This document shows positions 44,993 to 63,592 of a stretch of 64,000 nt of DNA, piece after piece. Source of the DNA: Blakeslea trispora (taxonomy: Eukaryota > Mucoromycota > Mucoromycetes > Mucorales > Choanephoraceae); assembly GCA_025331445.1 (NCBI GenBank), contig JAIWNE010000018.1, positions 62,001-126,000 of the forward strand. Reading direction: 5' to 3'. Numbering within the stretch: the first letter of the stretch is position 1; each line of letters begins with the position of its first letter. The notes beneath the pieces were generated by a model. That model did not search any database and was not told the origin of the DNA. It saw only the letters and a list, made by a program, of their open reading frames with translations. A program made the translations under genes and the position numbers.

Positions 44993-46262
44993 AGTTACCC
45001 TATTCCCCTAAATAAATTACACTTGGAGAGAGAAAAAGATTGCGTTTCAAAAGAACTGAAGTTGATGAGAGGAAGACTGAAAATTCGATACATGTTCTTC
45101 CCTCTTTTTGGTCTTGTCTTTCTTTGTGATGCATCATTTCATTCATTTGATAACTTTGGTGCTCATGTTCTTCTCTCCTCTAAAAAAAAAAGAAAACTGA
45201 ATCATTCCTTGCTTAAGACACTCATCTTTGACTCGACTACGACTTTCAATGTGATACTGCATTACTTAGTAAAAGTTGAGTTCTTAATTTGAGTACGTGG
45301 GTTAATTTGAGTACGTGGGTTATGTTGAGCAGAGAACTATTGATGTATCGCTTCTGTCTGAGTTTGTCATGAAATGCATTGATTATGGACCAAATAGGTT
45401 TGGATTATCTTTTCGTACTTACTGTTTAGCAGTTCTCTTAGGGACTACCGGCCTCACTAACTCATTCTGTATTTGAATCGAATATTGTGTTAGCATAATT
45501 ATACTGAAAGGGTAAAGTAGTAGTAGTAGTTGCTGTTGTACCAATTGACTAGCAGTGAAATGAGAGTTTGAAGACGCTATGGTAATAGTATGTATACTAC
45601 AAAAGAAATAATGACAGTAGTACACGTGTAGATTAGGGGTGTCCATTTTTAAAAGAAAATTGTCAGAAAAAATAGATTAGTTTTGATTTGAAAGAAGGAT
45701 GGATTGCATTACAACACTAGAGGAGCCAATCCGACTGATAAGCAGAGAGTCAAAATAAGCTGTAAAAGTGAGTGTTCTTATAAATTGACATTTTGCCAGA
45801 AAAAAATGAAGGGTTCAAACTTGTATTACCAAAAGATGAAAATGCATACAAGCACAACCTTTTTTGCTTTTTACCTGTCAAGTCAAGATGAGCTAAACAA
45901 TATTGAAGAGAGAGGTTTATTCAGTGCAAAGTGTGATTGCGAATATAAATTGAATTTGGTGACACACATAGAATTGTGTCTTAAATGAATGTCTTGATTT
46001 ATCCAGATTTCGATCCATCACTTTGAAAACCAAGAAAGAAGAAAAGACCAATCTGTTAACTATGTTGATTGGGCGACATAACAAAAACATGCTATCTATT
46101 ATTGAACGTTGCAGCTCTTGAAAACACATTTGCCCTGTTTCTTCTTTCAGTATATACATTTCAAGTTTTTCAGTAGAGAATTTAGATCCTTGAATCAGCA
46201 AACACAACTTGTTGCTTGGGTTAAATTTGGTCTATTTTATTTTGAAATAGTATCTGGTTTTG
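44993..46262. other. Repeat-flanking DNA, no gene recognised
   Basis: AT-rich DNA with a perfect 18-bp tandem duplication at 45285-45320 (TAATTTGAGTACGTGGGT twice). Short frames at 45704-45988 and 45917-46207 overlap in opposite directions and are unassigned. Confidence 0.45.
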
Positions 46263-46963
46263 TATGTGTGTAATGATGGTACAGTAAAGATTTGATACCA
46301 TTAGTGATACTATAGCAATAGACTTTTTCTACTATTTAATATTATTCATGCAAAAAAAAAAAAAAATTATTCTTATATAGGAAAAAAAAAAGCTGATTTG
46401 TTTTGAAAGAAGAAATTGTTGCCAAAAGATTTCTTTTAATCGTAAGAGAATTTAAACAGCATTAGTTCTAGGTCTGTTTCTTATTCGCCTTCTTCTTGAA
46501 TCAAACAAAAGTATGATATTTGTAAGCTACATCAAAGGAAGCTATCCATAGTTTTAAAAGAATCTTTGCTTTGATGTTGCTTGAATTCACATCGACAAAC
46601 CCCAAATCATCTGTCTGAATTGTTTTCGTATCACTGGAATAACACTTGATGTTTCATCGATTGAATGTAAGAGATCAACTGGATAACATTATCAAACTGA
46701 AATGACACAGATTCCCGAGAATTAGACAAAACTGTCTCCGTTGCAAGCTTGGTTAACATATCATTCATAGGCCAAGTGAAAGGACGCAGATTGTCTGACA
46801 GAATTCTGTTCTCATTCTTTTTTGAAATACTGAAGTATGTTAGACCTCTCAATACTCTGCCTATATCTGGCCCGTTACTCTATCTAGCTGTTTGACCATA
46901 AATGGAAGAATCACGACAACCAAAATGCAGAAATAACAATCCAAACTCAGCATTGAGCAAAGG
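46263..46963 (+). repeat. Direct repeat, copy 2 (701 bp)
   Basis: Second copy of the repeat at 42068-42756, same orientation, 4,195 bases further on. It differs by the 12-base insertion near 46301 and a few substitutions. Confidence 0.9.
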
Positions 46964-48844
46964 GGCCATGATTAAAAAAAGAGAGGCTATATTTTGTCTT
47001 ACTTAACACTGTCAACAAATATACTATCTCGTGTGACCTAAAAAAAGACAAAATGTGTACATTTAAAATTATGATCACCAATCAGATAACTGGCAAAAGC
47101 AACCATCAGTTCCTTAAAATGTCCTGTTAATCTAGCTTTTACAACAAGTCTAATGCAGGCATCGAAGAAAATGACTAGCTAAACAAAAAAAAGGCAGAGA
47201 ATGCCGATGTGTCATAACTAGGCGCTAAAAAATTCCCCCCCCCTTTTTTTTATTTTTTTAAAGAAAAAAAGCTTGTTTCAAGGACGTCAAGACCATGAGT
47301 TTATTATGTCAGGAACAATTTGACAACAATTGGAAAGAAAATCAGGCACAGAAACTTTTCTCTTTTCGTTCTATTGATTTCAGCCTTATTTATTTTCTTT
47401 TTTTTTTTGTATATAAAATAGCATAAAAAACAAAGAGGAAAAGCTTCTATTCAAGGTCGCGTCATCCAATAGAAGCCCGTATCTTAAAATTGATTCAGTC
47501 AAAGGTGCTCTTCAAGCCTTATTTGGAGCAATTCTTACAAACAAAACAAAAAAAAAGGTTAAAAGCTCGGCGCCCGGTCTTTTTCTATTTTCAGACAAAA
47601 GTTATTCTTTTTTCATACATAAAAAGCAAGAGACATACTTGAAAGTATAGAAAAAGGCTAAATATTCCCGAGCCAAACAATCATGGCATGAATTTTAATT
47701 AAACTTTGCATTATGCTTATAGATCGATCGGCTTTTAACCTTAATTCAGGCTTATTGGCTCATAAATTGTTTAACCCACCTTTCTTTATTGCCGCAAGAA
47801 ACTGGTTGGTCAAGATTGCCAAGTTTTCGTTGCAAGAGAGAGAATATCTGATAGTTTCCAACTAAATTCACGAATGTGAATGCATGAAAATGTTGATCCT
47901 ATCTAACTGGGTTTTAATTTGTATTTTACTCGATAAAGAAGCAGATACGGTTGATATTCTATTTGTCCAGATTCCCTAGTTGTTTTCCGTATGTTATCTC
48001 TGTTGTTCTTTGATTTAAAATACCTTACAAGGGTTGATAACTATAACAATATAACAAGTGATTAGTGATAAATAAAAAAAAGCTAGAAAATGTGTCATAT
48101 ACACATTGCACTTTGCTTTATCAGTTGTACTGAAGATTCAATAAGCAATGGCAATTTGAACATACTCAGGAACATTGTGCCAATGACATTCCCCAACAAG
48201 TGTGTCCAAATCAAACTAAGCCATTTTTTCTGTAATTATAAAGCGACTCTTTCTCTACAATTGTCTAAATCATAAGCACAACCAACAAAATGAGCTGTAG
48301 AAACAGACCAAATATTGAGACAAACATATTTACAGATAAATGTTGATTAACTTGCATGTTTTTGCTGGCATAACCTCAATACATCATTTTATTCTCTCTC
48401 TTTTTTTACTGCAGAATAACGAACAGTAATCATTGTCAATGATAAATGCCAAACACTTCTCTTTACATGCTAAGAATGGAGATTCAGTCTTTATGTACTG
48501 TCCAACAAAGAATCAAGGTGTATAGAACAAGGCTCAGACTATTTTATACAAAAAACGAAAAAAAATCAATATTATGAGGACATGAATCAATGTTGCAGTT
48601 GGGACTCTATCTCTCTCGCTTGGTCACTCAGTTTCGTAAAACCAGAGATGTCAATGGCTTTATATTGTTGATGTCAATGATGAATACGCTATGACTTTTT
48701 GAATACAAGTTAACTCTATCGTATCAAACGAGCAAGAATGAAAGTCTCATTATGATCTAGAGACAAGAATTCAGGCAACCAGGTGAAGGCCAGAGCTCTT
48801 TCTTGTCCTTCATATTGAAACCAAGCAGAAGACAAAACTGAGAA

Positions 48845-48882
<38 letters not shown>

Positions 48883-50844
48883 TTGTATGTAAACAACTTC
48901 TCAATCTCTGCTTCTTACTGATCTGTCTTGAGAATAGTAGATGGTTTTTATATTTAAAGAAGCCTCGGAAAAACAGATGTGTCCATAAAACTTGTAGGTT
49001 ACACTATCGTTTGCGATTTCTGATCATGTATTTCAAAAGTAGCTCTAGTAGATGATTCTTTCTCAGCAACACTTCTTGTTGATTGGTTCTCAAATGATAA
49101 GTTAAGGCCCTCTGTTTCCCTTCTTGTTCTCAAGGATCAAGCATGCACAATTAGTTACTTTTTTTTTTGAAGCTAACCTCATCCTTAATGAAGGTAAGGA
49201 ATGCATGATGAATTGCCACCCCTACTATCTTACTATAGTCAATGGTGACTACAAGAAACTTGCCGATGAGGTAATGACTCTTGACCGTAGGAAGTCGAAC
49301 TTGCTCAGCGACCGTGTCTTTGGGCGCCGTATGGTGGTAGTCTTAAGGCTGTTGTTTGTTTCCAATGAGATTCAATTCTGTTAAATCTATCTATCCTTCG
49401 CACTTGCTTCACGGTAGTTAAGAAAAAGGAGAGAATGTTCTCAAAAGGTAAAGTTATCTTTTTATTTATCATAGTATCGCAAATGATGAAATTAGCTTAT
49501 TGGCCTTGGCTGAGATTCATGTGTAATTGAAATAATGACTTGATTGTATGGATTGTTGCCTAAAATGTGCTTCAATGATATTAGGACGTGTTTATTCAGT
49601 CCACATAATGCTTGAGCAAAACGCATCATTGTCCATGCAAGTGAGTTTTGCAAGCCATTTTAAACTACTGCCTAGGAATAAGATTCACTTTTTTTTTCTG
49701 ATAAATTGTCCCAATTCTGAAAAAGTGCCAAAGCTATTTTCAATCATGACCAAGTGTTTTTTTTGTTTTGTTTTTGTTTTATAATCACCAATATCTCCCG
49801 GCTTCATTGTATCACCATACATCATTTGGACAGTAACTGAAACAGTTTGTGTACACGTTCATCATCATCTTGGTTGCTCAGACTCACGGATCACAAAGAC
49901 ATCCAATTATTGGATTCCCCTCTTTTTTTGTATTAGGGCGGATCACAAAAAAAAAGAGAGTCAAGGTAAATAGTTGAGCACAAGACGTGATGTACTCTAG
50001 TGTTCTATTTATAATCAAGGCGAAACATCTCTTTGTTTTTGTAAAAACCAGACTACATATGAATTACTGTTTGATTTGGAGGTTCCAGAACTAATATCTA
50101 AACAATAACTTATCTAGCCAAAGAAAAAAAGAAAGTTTGAAACATGACGTGATAGTACTTGGTCAATTGAATGATACATCCTTTGAACTAAAGGACCCTG
50201 CGCTCAGACCTTTTATGAGGCCTCTTATCGGCTGTCTTTTGAAAGAATAAAATCTGCTATCCTTTGGGCGAATCTTTTCTACTATTTGCAAAATGCTCTT
50301 TAAGATTGAAACAGGTTAATGAATGATGAAAAAGTGCGGAAATAATGACATTTGGTATCTTTGATGACTGTATTTGAACAATAAACACACTCAATATATA
50401 GGCTAAACAGAAACTAATGAAATTATAGGTAGACGATATAAAGCAACTTGCATTCTTTTAACTACGAGCAAGCTTTTAAAAATCTCAATGATTTTGCCTC
50501 AAGAATGGTTATGTGTCATCAAAGGGGAGATACCAGCTGTCATAGAGTAGCACAAAGTGCCTCTATCTGTTCCGATCTTTATCAGTCATCATGGGCTTTT
50601 TTTTTTTAGCCTGATGTTGCACAGACAACTTTGTGGTTCCCTTCTTCTTTTTTTGTCCAATATATTGAAGCCAATTATCTTATTGTTTATTAGCATAAAG
50701 GCATATGAAACACTGTAGATTAAGAAAAATGGAAAAAAGGCATAGAATTCGTTTTGAGGCAGCCATAAAGGAACATAAAACATAGTCGTCATAAAAAAAG
50801 AGAGAGAAAACGGACTGATTTTAAAATGAACGATAGAATTAAGG
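46964..50844. other. Long intergenic region, no gene recognised
   Basis: Nearly 4 kb of AT-rich DNA with poly-C/poly-T (47233-47260), a CT microsatellite at about 48848-48880, and scattered short frames (48090-48275, 49124-49384, 49548-49784) without family features. No RNA gene recognised. Confidence 0.5.
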
Positions 50845-55769
<4,925 letters not shown>

Positions 55770-56309
55770 TTTTTTTTTATTACCATGCCCTTCTATTACA
55801 AATAAATAGCTTTATTATTGGATCGAAAGCAAATTGCTTACTTTCTTTCTTTAAACAATATACACGGTCGCCTATTGTACTATTTTTAAGAGTAATTCAG
55901 ACAAAAAAATGCAACAAATTTAAAGAGAGAAAGCTAGCTGAGAAAACTAGGAGCTAATTTAGTTGGCTCAAAAGTTTCAAAAAGGCAACCGCCTGTTAAC
56001 CAGAGAGTATTTCAAATTGGTAGTACATCAGTTGCACATGCAGCATTAATTCGATTCGAAGAAGAAAAAAGAAAATTCTCTATAAATGTTTTATTGTTAA
56101 ATAGGTAAAATGAGTCTATTTTTTGCTGTATGTATGAGTATATTTGCTTGAGTACATATGAAGATGTTTGTGTACGTATGTATAAATAGATGTGCGTGTG
56201 TATGTGTGTTGCATAAAAGAATTACTAAATAGAAATGTTGTCTTATAAATAGTCATGATTTAAAATAGAAAAGGAGGAAAAAAAAAGGGGAGGTAAATAT
56301 ATAGGAGAC
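55770..56309. other. Intergenic between convergent genes
   Basis: AT-rich DNA between the stops of the WD40 and ankyrin genes, with a TG/TA simple tract near 56110-56210. No gene seen. Confidence 0.5.
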
Positions 56310-57960
56310 TTATTTCCTGTTGGTATTTGCATTGTTCGACCACCATTTAGATAAAAATCCACGATTGGTAGTCTTTTTTGCATAGTCATCTAAAAGAGCT
56401 GGATCAAAATCCATACTTTTGCGTGAAAGGCCATCTACGCTTTTTCGCGATAGACCATCAATACTCTTTTTGGCCAGTTGAGATAGACTGTCTAAGCTGG
56501 GTCTGAAATCTAAACTGGTTCTGCCTCGATAGTCTCTATTGCTACTTTCAAGAGAAGGTCGACCTGCTGGATAATATGCATCAATAGACTTTCTAGATGA
56601 GGTATAGGACGAAGGAGACCACCAAGAAGATTTCTTTGGCTTCTCATTCATCAGATTAATATCAGGTCGCTCATCCTGGAGCGATAGTCGAGTGACAGAT
56701 TCATCCGAGGTTGTGGCTGCTTCTTCATCATCATCCACAAAAATAAGATTGCCTTGTTCGTCGTCTTGCAAGGATATATTGTTGGCTGCCATCGCATTCA
56801 TTAATGCGGTCGCGCGCAGATGATGTCCATCCGTTGAACTACATCTCTTCAAAGGTGCTGGCTCCACAGAAGGACGACGGCGTGTGCAATCCAATGAGGC
56901 TCGGCCCACGGTCTTTTCGTCCACATCGTATTGATGAGGCGATGGTAAACCGTATGCTCTACGCTCTAAGGAGGCAAGATAATTCTCGTCATCATAGTGA
57001 TTGACTACTCCATAGCTATACCAATCTTCCTTGACAGTCGTGATAGTGTCATCAGATGAAGCTAGCTCAGAAGATATTGGTTTCGCTGTGTATATGTCGA
57101 TTGGATTGACCTCTCCTGGTTCGTCTGTATATTGTTTTCTCAAGTCTTGGTGATACTTGAGAGTAGGAAGTGTAGAAATATCTGGTATATTTAGTTTTCG
57201 CGATTCAAATACACTAGGCAAACTAGGACGACGCAATCTTTCAGCACGTTTTTGCTGCTGATAGAGTGAAACATCCATTGAGCGTCGGCTATAGACAACG
57301 TCTCGTTGTTGTTGTTGTTGTTGCTGTTGTTCAGAGGAATGGAGCTCAAGAACATTATTCTTGCCTTCTTGTAAGCCCTTGAGCATGACCTGCATGGATC
57401 CAAATGTTTCTAACAATTTGACAATCTCGGTATGATTCTTGGCAGCAGCAACATCGATGGGCCTCGATCCATATTTGTCTCTGACGTTGATCTTGGCTCC
57501 ATTCCTCAGCAACAAATCTACTATTTTAGTGCATCCATTGGCACAAGCAACATGAAGTGCTGTTGAGCCGATAGCACCTGCTACTGCCTGAGATTTATCT
57601 GCACTATGTTTCTTGGACCATCTAAAAGAAAATTACTTTAATACAAGTGAAAAGATGAATGTCCTTGTAATCACCTCTGAGCATTCACGTCAGCACCTCG
57701 ATCAATCAGATATTGTACAACAGCAATATGATTCTCATTGATACAAGCCAACTGAAGAGGCATATAGCCGTTAACAACAGCGTCAATAGGTGCACCATGG
57801 TCTAGTGCAAATTTGACAAGGCCTATATTTGATTGGCCAAGTTTTGTATTTAATAAATATTACTTGTATAGATTAAGGGCTGCTTACCGACGTTGCCATT
57901 CATTGCAGCACTATGCAGACCGAGCGAGTGATCTTTTTTGCCATCGTAGTTTCGGTTCAT
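56310..57960 (-). CDS. Ankyrin-repeat protein with serine-rich tail
   Basis: Three exons: 57960-57888, 57822-57675 and 57621-56310, with introns of 65 and 53 nt; phases agree and give 510 residues. Start MNRNYDGKKDHSLGLHSAAM. About four ankyrin repeats lie in residues 12-165: LHSAAMNGNVGLVKFALDHG, MPLQLACINENHIAVVQYLI, TALHVACANGCTKIVDLLL and RPIDVAAAKNHTEIVKLLE. The remainder is disordered, with a poly-Gln run, an acidic patch (VDDDEEAATTSDES) and Ser-Arg/Ser-Ile repeats near the end (KKSIDGLSRKSVDGLSRKSM) that look like phosphorylation sites. Ankyrin repeats mediate protein binding; the partner is unknown. Mucorales have similar proteins, but I cannot name an orthologue. Confidence 0.9.
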
Positions 57961-60900
57961 CGAAGAGGGTAATCCAAATGGCAGAGTTTTTTTGTTAACA
58001 AGAAGAAAGAAAAAAGGTATAAAGGAAGAGTTGGATAAAGAAAGAAGGAAGAAAGAGAAATAAAAGAAGGAAGAAGAAGAAAAAAAAAAAGAGAAAGAAA
58101 AAGATAGAGACAGAAAAGGGGCACAGACACAGACTCACTCACATACATTACATGAATACATCTTTGAATTCGGAGGGACAAATTTTATTCTTGTGTAACT
58201 ACAAGGTGGAAATAGCCCGGATTCTTAAAGACTAAACTGCAGGAAGAATAATTGTTTAAATTGCATTATTTCTTACAAAGACTAAATGACAGTCTTTGGC
58301 AGGCTTATTAGCTGCTTGACAGAGTAAAAGCAGCTCAAGCAGATTTCTGCTTAGTATGAGAACAACCAAAATAGACTCTTTTCAAGTTAGAAAGCAAATG
58401 GACAATGGACTAAATTAAATAAATTCACCTTCTTGAACAGAAAAAGCCAATGAAATTGCGAGAGTTATAAAAAGCTTTGTCTTCTGATCCAGCTGCAGTG
58501 AAAGAGAATAGTTTCTTTATTTTGTATATGTCTAATATTATCAGCTTCTTAAAAAAAAAACCCCCATAATTTACCAGCAAGAAAGAGAGAAGTGACAGGT
58601 AAATCTTAACCTTTTTTAAATTTTACATACCACCAGTTTCTGTACTTGCCTTATTAGCTCTTTCCCATTACTGTTGTTTGTCTTCCAAAAAGCCTTGTGG
58701 TCACTTTCATTAATATCTCAACACTATCTAACTGTTTGATATCATGCCTAGTATTTTTCTTTAGCCTAAAGTAAAAACCCGAAATATATTAATTGTCCAA
58801 CATTTACTTTATGTTGCTGAGCAAATTTCCTTTGAATGAGAAGAAGACTTTCTGAAAAGAACAATCACAATCGCCGATTTGTTTGGGATGATGGTCAATA
58901 AAAATCTCAAGATGAACGATTGTTCAATATTCAACACTGCGTTATTCCTTTCTTTTGCTTTGCGACCTTATATATAGTCGTGGTTTGGGGCTTTGTAAAC
59001 TACAGCAAAAGCTTCGGCATTCAGGCCGATGGATTGACAAATATAGACTCTTGGCCTGTTGTACTCAGTCACAGCAAGATTTATCCTCTTTCGTTTGCTA
59101 CTCAGACAGCAAGCTGTTAATACCACACAGCATGTTTGTACAAACGGTTGTAGTCTAGTCAAATATATATGGAAGCAAGCTCCTCTTAGCTACTCTTTGT
59201 AGAAGTGTAATCCTGATGATGAAAGACAGAAAAAGGAGAGTGATTAGATTCTTTGCTATTTTATCTTAAAATCAAATTTACCTGTGTTCTAATGACAATG
59301 TTTAGTAGCTAACTCGAAGCTAGTTTAACTGCTGTAGTAAATAGTTTTGCACTATTATGTATGAACAGCAACATGCTTTAAAAAAGAAACAAAACAAAAA
59401 GTTGTTTTTCTTATTTTTGAGATAAATCAAATGCATATTTTAACAAGACAATTAGGGATGATAGCACCTTGTGTCTCTTCTTTTTGAAGGATGCTTTGTT
59501 GTTTGTTGAAGTATGACCCTATCGAAGTAAACTGTGCTTAGATTTTAAGGTATTTCGTTTACAAAACTAACAATTGCAAATATCTATCGGTTTGATATAA
59601 TTAAAGGGGGAAATGGAATATATGAAGGTATATTGGTTTATGTGAAGTAGATACAAGATAATAATAAAGGGAGAACACATAGAATGTATCTGTAAAAAGA
59701 GGGCTTTTTGCTCATTTCAATGTTGCTGGTATGAAAAAAAAAAGAAGGAGAACGGAAGAAAGGAGATTCTTGAATGTCATTTGAGAATTGTTATTTTCTT
59801 TTGTAGAAGACAAACTACAACAACACATTGTGGTTGGAATTGATGGTTGTGAGCAATTGTATTTGAACAAATAGATAGCTTCGAACGCTAACTGAAGCGA
59901 TATAAGCAAGAAGACAAAAGCTATCTTATGGCCAGACTCATTCAGCTTTCTAGAGCCGCAAACGATAAATAGAAATAAATAAACTTGTCTATTGTGGGCA
60001 ATCAAACATTCTCAATCGGCTTGAAAAAAGTTTCGGATTTTCTTTTGTTTGTTCATTGTCGAGAATAGTTTCCTTAAAAGGATTAGCTTGACCGGTCTTT
60101 TTTCGGCAGCAACACAAAAGATCAACAAAAAGCTTATTGTAAGACCAAGTCATTTTGGCCCTTTTTTTTATCTCTTTAGTAGTCTGTAAGCATGCGTTTT
60201 CTATATAATATACATAAAAAGTTACAGTTTCTTGAATCTTACTTTTTGTTGCTGCATCATGCCTGACCCAAATACAGCCTTTGTTGTCTGAAAAGCATAC
60301 ATGTGTCGCCATGTGAAAGAGTGTATCACATAGCTGATTGTGCTTCTTATTTTAATTTCCAAACAATAGTGCCGCTCGAACCCTAATTCTCAAAAGTGCT
60401 TCTCTCTCTATGTTCAAGCTTTCTCCTAGTGCTGCACCTTTCACAACTGACAGGACTGTTCGGAATTATTAGAGCCATGGCTTAAAAAATGGCAAGTATT
60501 GTAGTTCTTGTTTATCCCCGAGGATAAGCCGAACAGTGTCTCTTGAGGGAGTAGGGAACCATCCTTGCAACATGCCGAAGCTACTAATACTACACGGCGT
60601 TCTCTCCGGTATCTTTTCTCTGGTATATTCTATCTGCTCTTTTGTCTACTCTAGTTTCCATCCAAAAAGTCAAGTTATCTTTTAAATGTTCTTTTCATTT
60701 AGATTGCTTAATATAATAAATGCTGTGTATCAGATTTAAATGTATAAAAATGTCAGTTTGTTTCAATATTAGCACATTTTGCTAATCACTTACAGACTAT
60801 AAGGAGCACAACATTGTTATGATTGCCGTGTTAAAGGAGGAGGTCTTTAAAAGATAGTTGGTTTTTCATCATTTTGTTTTGTTTGATAAGTGAAGACATG

Positions 60901-63262
60901 GTGAATGTTCTTGACAGCATTGACATCACGATTTCATACGGTACTACAAGATTTACACTTGATGATCGTATATATTTTTATGAATGCGATAAGAAAGGCT
61001 TTGTTTTTCAATTGGCTAAATCAATTCTTTATTTCAACATTGATCTCTCTCCGCTATACCTCAGCCAAAAAATTAAAGAATTGCTAAACTTTGAGAACCT
61101 ATTGCACAAAAGCTTTGCAGAGGAAAAAAAAACTGAAGCAATAAACTATTCTAGAAGAAGTCAAAGAATGATGTTCTTGCCTTAAGATTGTGTTTTTTTT
61201 AGCTTGAGATGCTGTGAAAAACTTCAAAGTTTTGATAAATTCTAGGATATTTAAGCTTAGTAACGTTGTAGTAAATGTGTGGCTTAAATGGATGAATGAT
61301 GTTGTAATGTGGTATGGGCCAACTTCTGCTCCTCCTAGTGATGATGGTATTTTTCTGACTGCTCAGGATCTTTGTAAAATATTTCCTCTCCTTCGCAAAA
61401 GATATTCCATTTTATTTAAACCAGGTGGTCAAAGTTGGAATCAATTTTGGATGATGTCTTGGTTGGTCGTCTGTAATAAGTCAAGATGCTATATCAACCA
61501 AGGACCGTAATGGCCCTTGTTTCGAGTCATTGATATTGTGTTGTCGTTGGTGTCTAACTAACGTTGCTGAGCCAAGCACTGAACTTGTACTAAAAGATAC
61601 AAACTTCCTGACAAGGTTCTGATAAGTTCATTCTTTTAACGGATTAGTTCCCCCTTACAGTCCTGTATAGAGTAAGGCCGTCTTTGTTCTTCTTTTGCCT
61701 CTTGTAATAAAGCTAAATGCCTGATGGATCAGACATGACCTAGCTGTATAGTCTTCAAGAGGCTGTGTACTTGCGTCAATCCTTTTATATAAAGAATATG
61801 CATCAACATGACTTTTTTTGCACTGATTCATTTATTGCTGTAATCAAATTGGCATCAAATGCTCTGATGACAGTTATGTTCAGAGACGCTGAAGCTGTTG
61901 AATCTCAAATTTCGTTCATTGGTATATTATTATTTCTTTCAAGTTTCATTTTATATCCCCAGAACGTTAATTCCAAATACCCTGAGAAGACAAGAGCTTT
62001 TGCCCACTTACAAAACCTATCATAGACAGTAGTCAAATCTATTCTGATAGGCCTTTAAAATGTATTTTAAACCCATTCAAGCGCAAAACTTTTGCTTGGG
62101 TGGGACCTTTTCAAAAGACTCATATTTTGTTTTGGTATCTGGAGACACTATAGCTATGTTTGTTAGCTAGCGCCAAGTCGCTACATATTCTCATGATGCT
62201 ACCGCATACGTTGTTGCTATTGCTGCTGCTTGCTTCCTAGTTCATTAATTATCTTTAATCGTTTTGTGGCACAGGTGGTCTTCTCATTGCTTTTCCACTT
62301 CAAACTAGTGTCAGCAAAGACAGCGCCCATAATGAAGTTGGCAGTATCATCATAACATTTTCGGATGTTGTCTCTAATCTCTTTCTTTTTCTTTTGCTCT
62401 TCTCTTTATCCTCCCATTATATTGGTTTTTCATATGTAAATGAGAGAAGTATGTACTTTTAGTGAGAGGTTAGAGCACAAATCAACATGATTTTACACAA
62501 CGATGAAAGTAAAGCTGCTTTAGTTATTTTTTCTCGAACCTGTTTGTTCTTTGATTAAGCTTGAGATACGCGCCTTTAAGCAATTACGCCAATAGTAAAT
62601 AGCCAATGCTCAAAACTTGTTTTTCAAAGCATCTAATTGTTTTTTCCCCCTGTATACACATAATTGATATTCACCTTGCCTTGGACCAAAGAAAAAGTTA
62701 CTTGTTTAGCATCAAAGTTTATGATTTATGGATACTTTGGGTGTCTGTTCAGAGCAATGGTGAACATCTTCCAGGTCGCTGATAACATAAGACTAAGTAA
62801 AGTCAAGGTCTTTCTTCCATTTCTCAAGCAGAAAAAAAGAAGAAGGAAAAGATGTGGCTTCTCGCAGACAATATTGAATGTATGTGCTCTGCTCCTTCTT
62901 TTTTTTCCCTTTTCTTATTTTCATTTTCATTTTCTAATGGTAACAATATAGACTAGTTTTCGAGTTCAATGATAGATTAGGGCTACTCATCGAATAGATA
63001 CAACAGTCCGTTAGAGTTTACTCTTATATTCCAAAGAACCATGCCTCGATAACAAACAAAGCATATTATTCTCTAGAATATGTAAAATTTAGATCGAATA
63101 AAGAAATCAAAATTTGCAAAAAAAATTGTTCGTTTTATAGTTGAATAAAAAACAAAGTCATAAAGTGACTCTATTTCTCACGAAGCAAAAAAAATTTTTT
63201 AGATAAAGAAAAATTATAAAAAGCCAATTTCATTGCTTTTTTTTCCATTTTTTTTTTTCTCT
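57961..63262. other. Long intergenic region, no gene recognised
   Basis: Over 5 kb of AT-rich DNA. The first 200 bases are GA/CT-rich promoter DNA of the ankyrin gene. A GC-richer patch with a 9-bp perfect inverted repeat lies at 60455-60537. Frames at 60874-61185, 61214-61510 and 61765-62025 follow each other on the + strand but match nothing I know. On the - strand at about 62235-62410 some 58 codons are open (IRDNIRKCYDDTANFIMGAV), also unassigned. These may be old element remains. Confidence 0.45.
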
Positions 63263-63592
63263 AGAGAGAGGCGACAAGCTTATGTATACGGGCAAACCTA
63301 CGAAAAGACTTTGTTCTTTAATCTATTACCCGTGGGAAGGTCTGAGAAAAGCCGCTAAATGTCTTTGCTGGACAACCTGTTAATGATGGGGGCAGTGCTA
63401 CCAGAAATTATATCGTCTCAAGACCTTTAGTACCTTTGAAGGATTATGATGACCCTTGGGGAGTCATTTTCTTGATGGGTTTGGTCTGAGATGTTTACTG
63501 TAACGGCCTGCGGGTGGTAACGCTATGAAGTGCAATACATGAGACTGGCATTGTCAGTAACTCAATTCAGACTACTCTGTTGCCTCTCTCTC
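63263..63592 (+). ncRNA. RPR1: RNase P RNA
   Basis: Catalytic RNA that trims the 5' leader of pre-tRNAs in the nucleus. Conserved region I is GGGAAGGTCTGAGA at 63334-63347 and conserved region V is CAATTCAGACTAC at 63563-63575, both nearly identical to those of other eukaryotic nuclear RNase P RNAs. Their TCTGA/TCAGA cores can form helix P4. The ends pair as helix P1: GAGAGAGGCGACA at 63264-63276 with TGTTGCCTCTCTC at 63578-63590, 13 pairs with one G-U. The spacing (about 330 nt) is normal for fungi. The exact ends are set from P1. A TATAAA lies about 50 bases upstream, as for a pol III gene. It sits 140 bases before the palmitoyltransferase ATG, on the same strand. Confidence 0.9.

Noticed and set aside
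42068..46963. The direct repeats as LTRs of a retrotransposon
   Set aside because: No TG...CA ends, no flanking short duplication, no primer-binding site or gag-pol between them; the interior has a Tc1-like fragment instead.
60365..60400. GGTTCGAGC on the - strand, like a tRNA B box
   Set aside because: The flanking bases do not form a T-stem and no A box or acceptor stem is visible.
63446..63490. C-box-like ATGATGA and D-box-like CTGA suggesting a C/D snoRNA
   Set aside because: The spacing is too short, and both lie inside the RNase P RNA defined by conserved regions I and V and helix P1.
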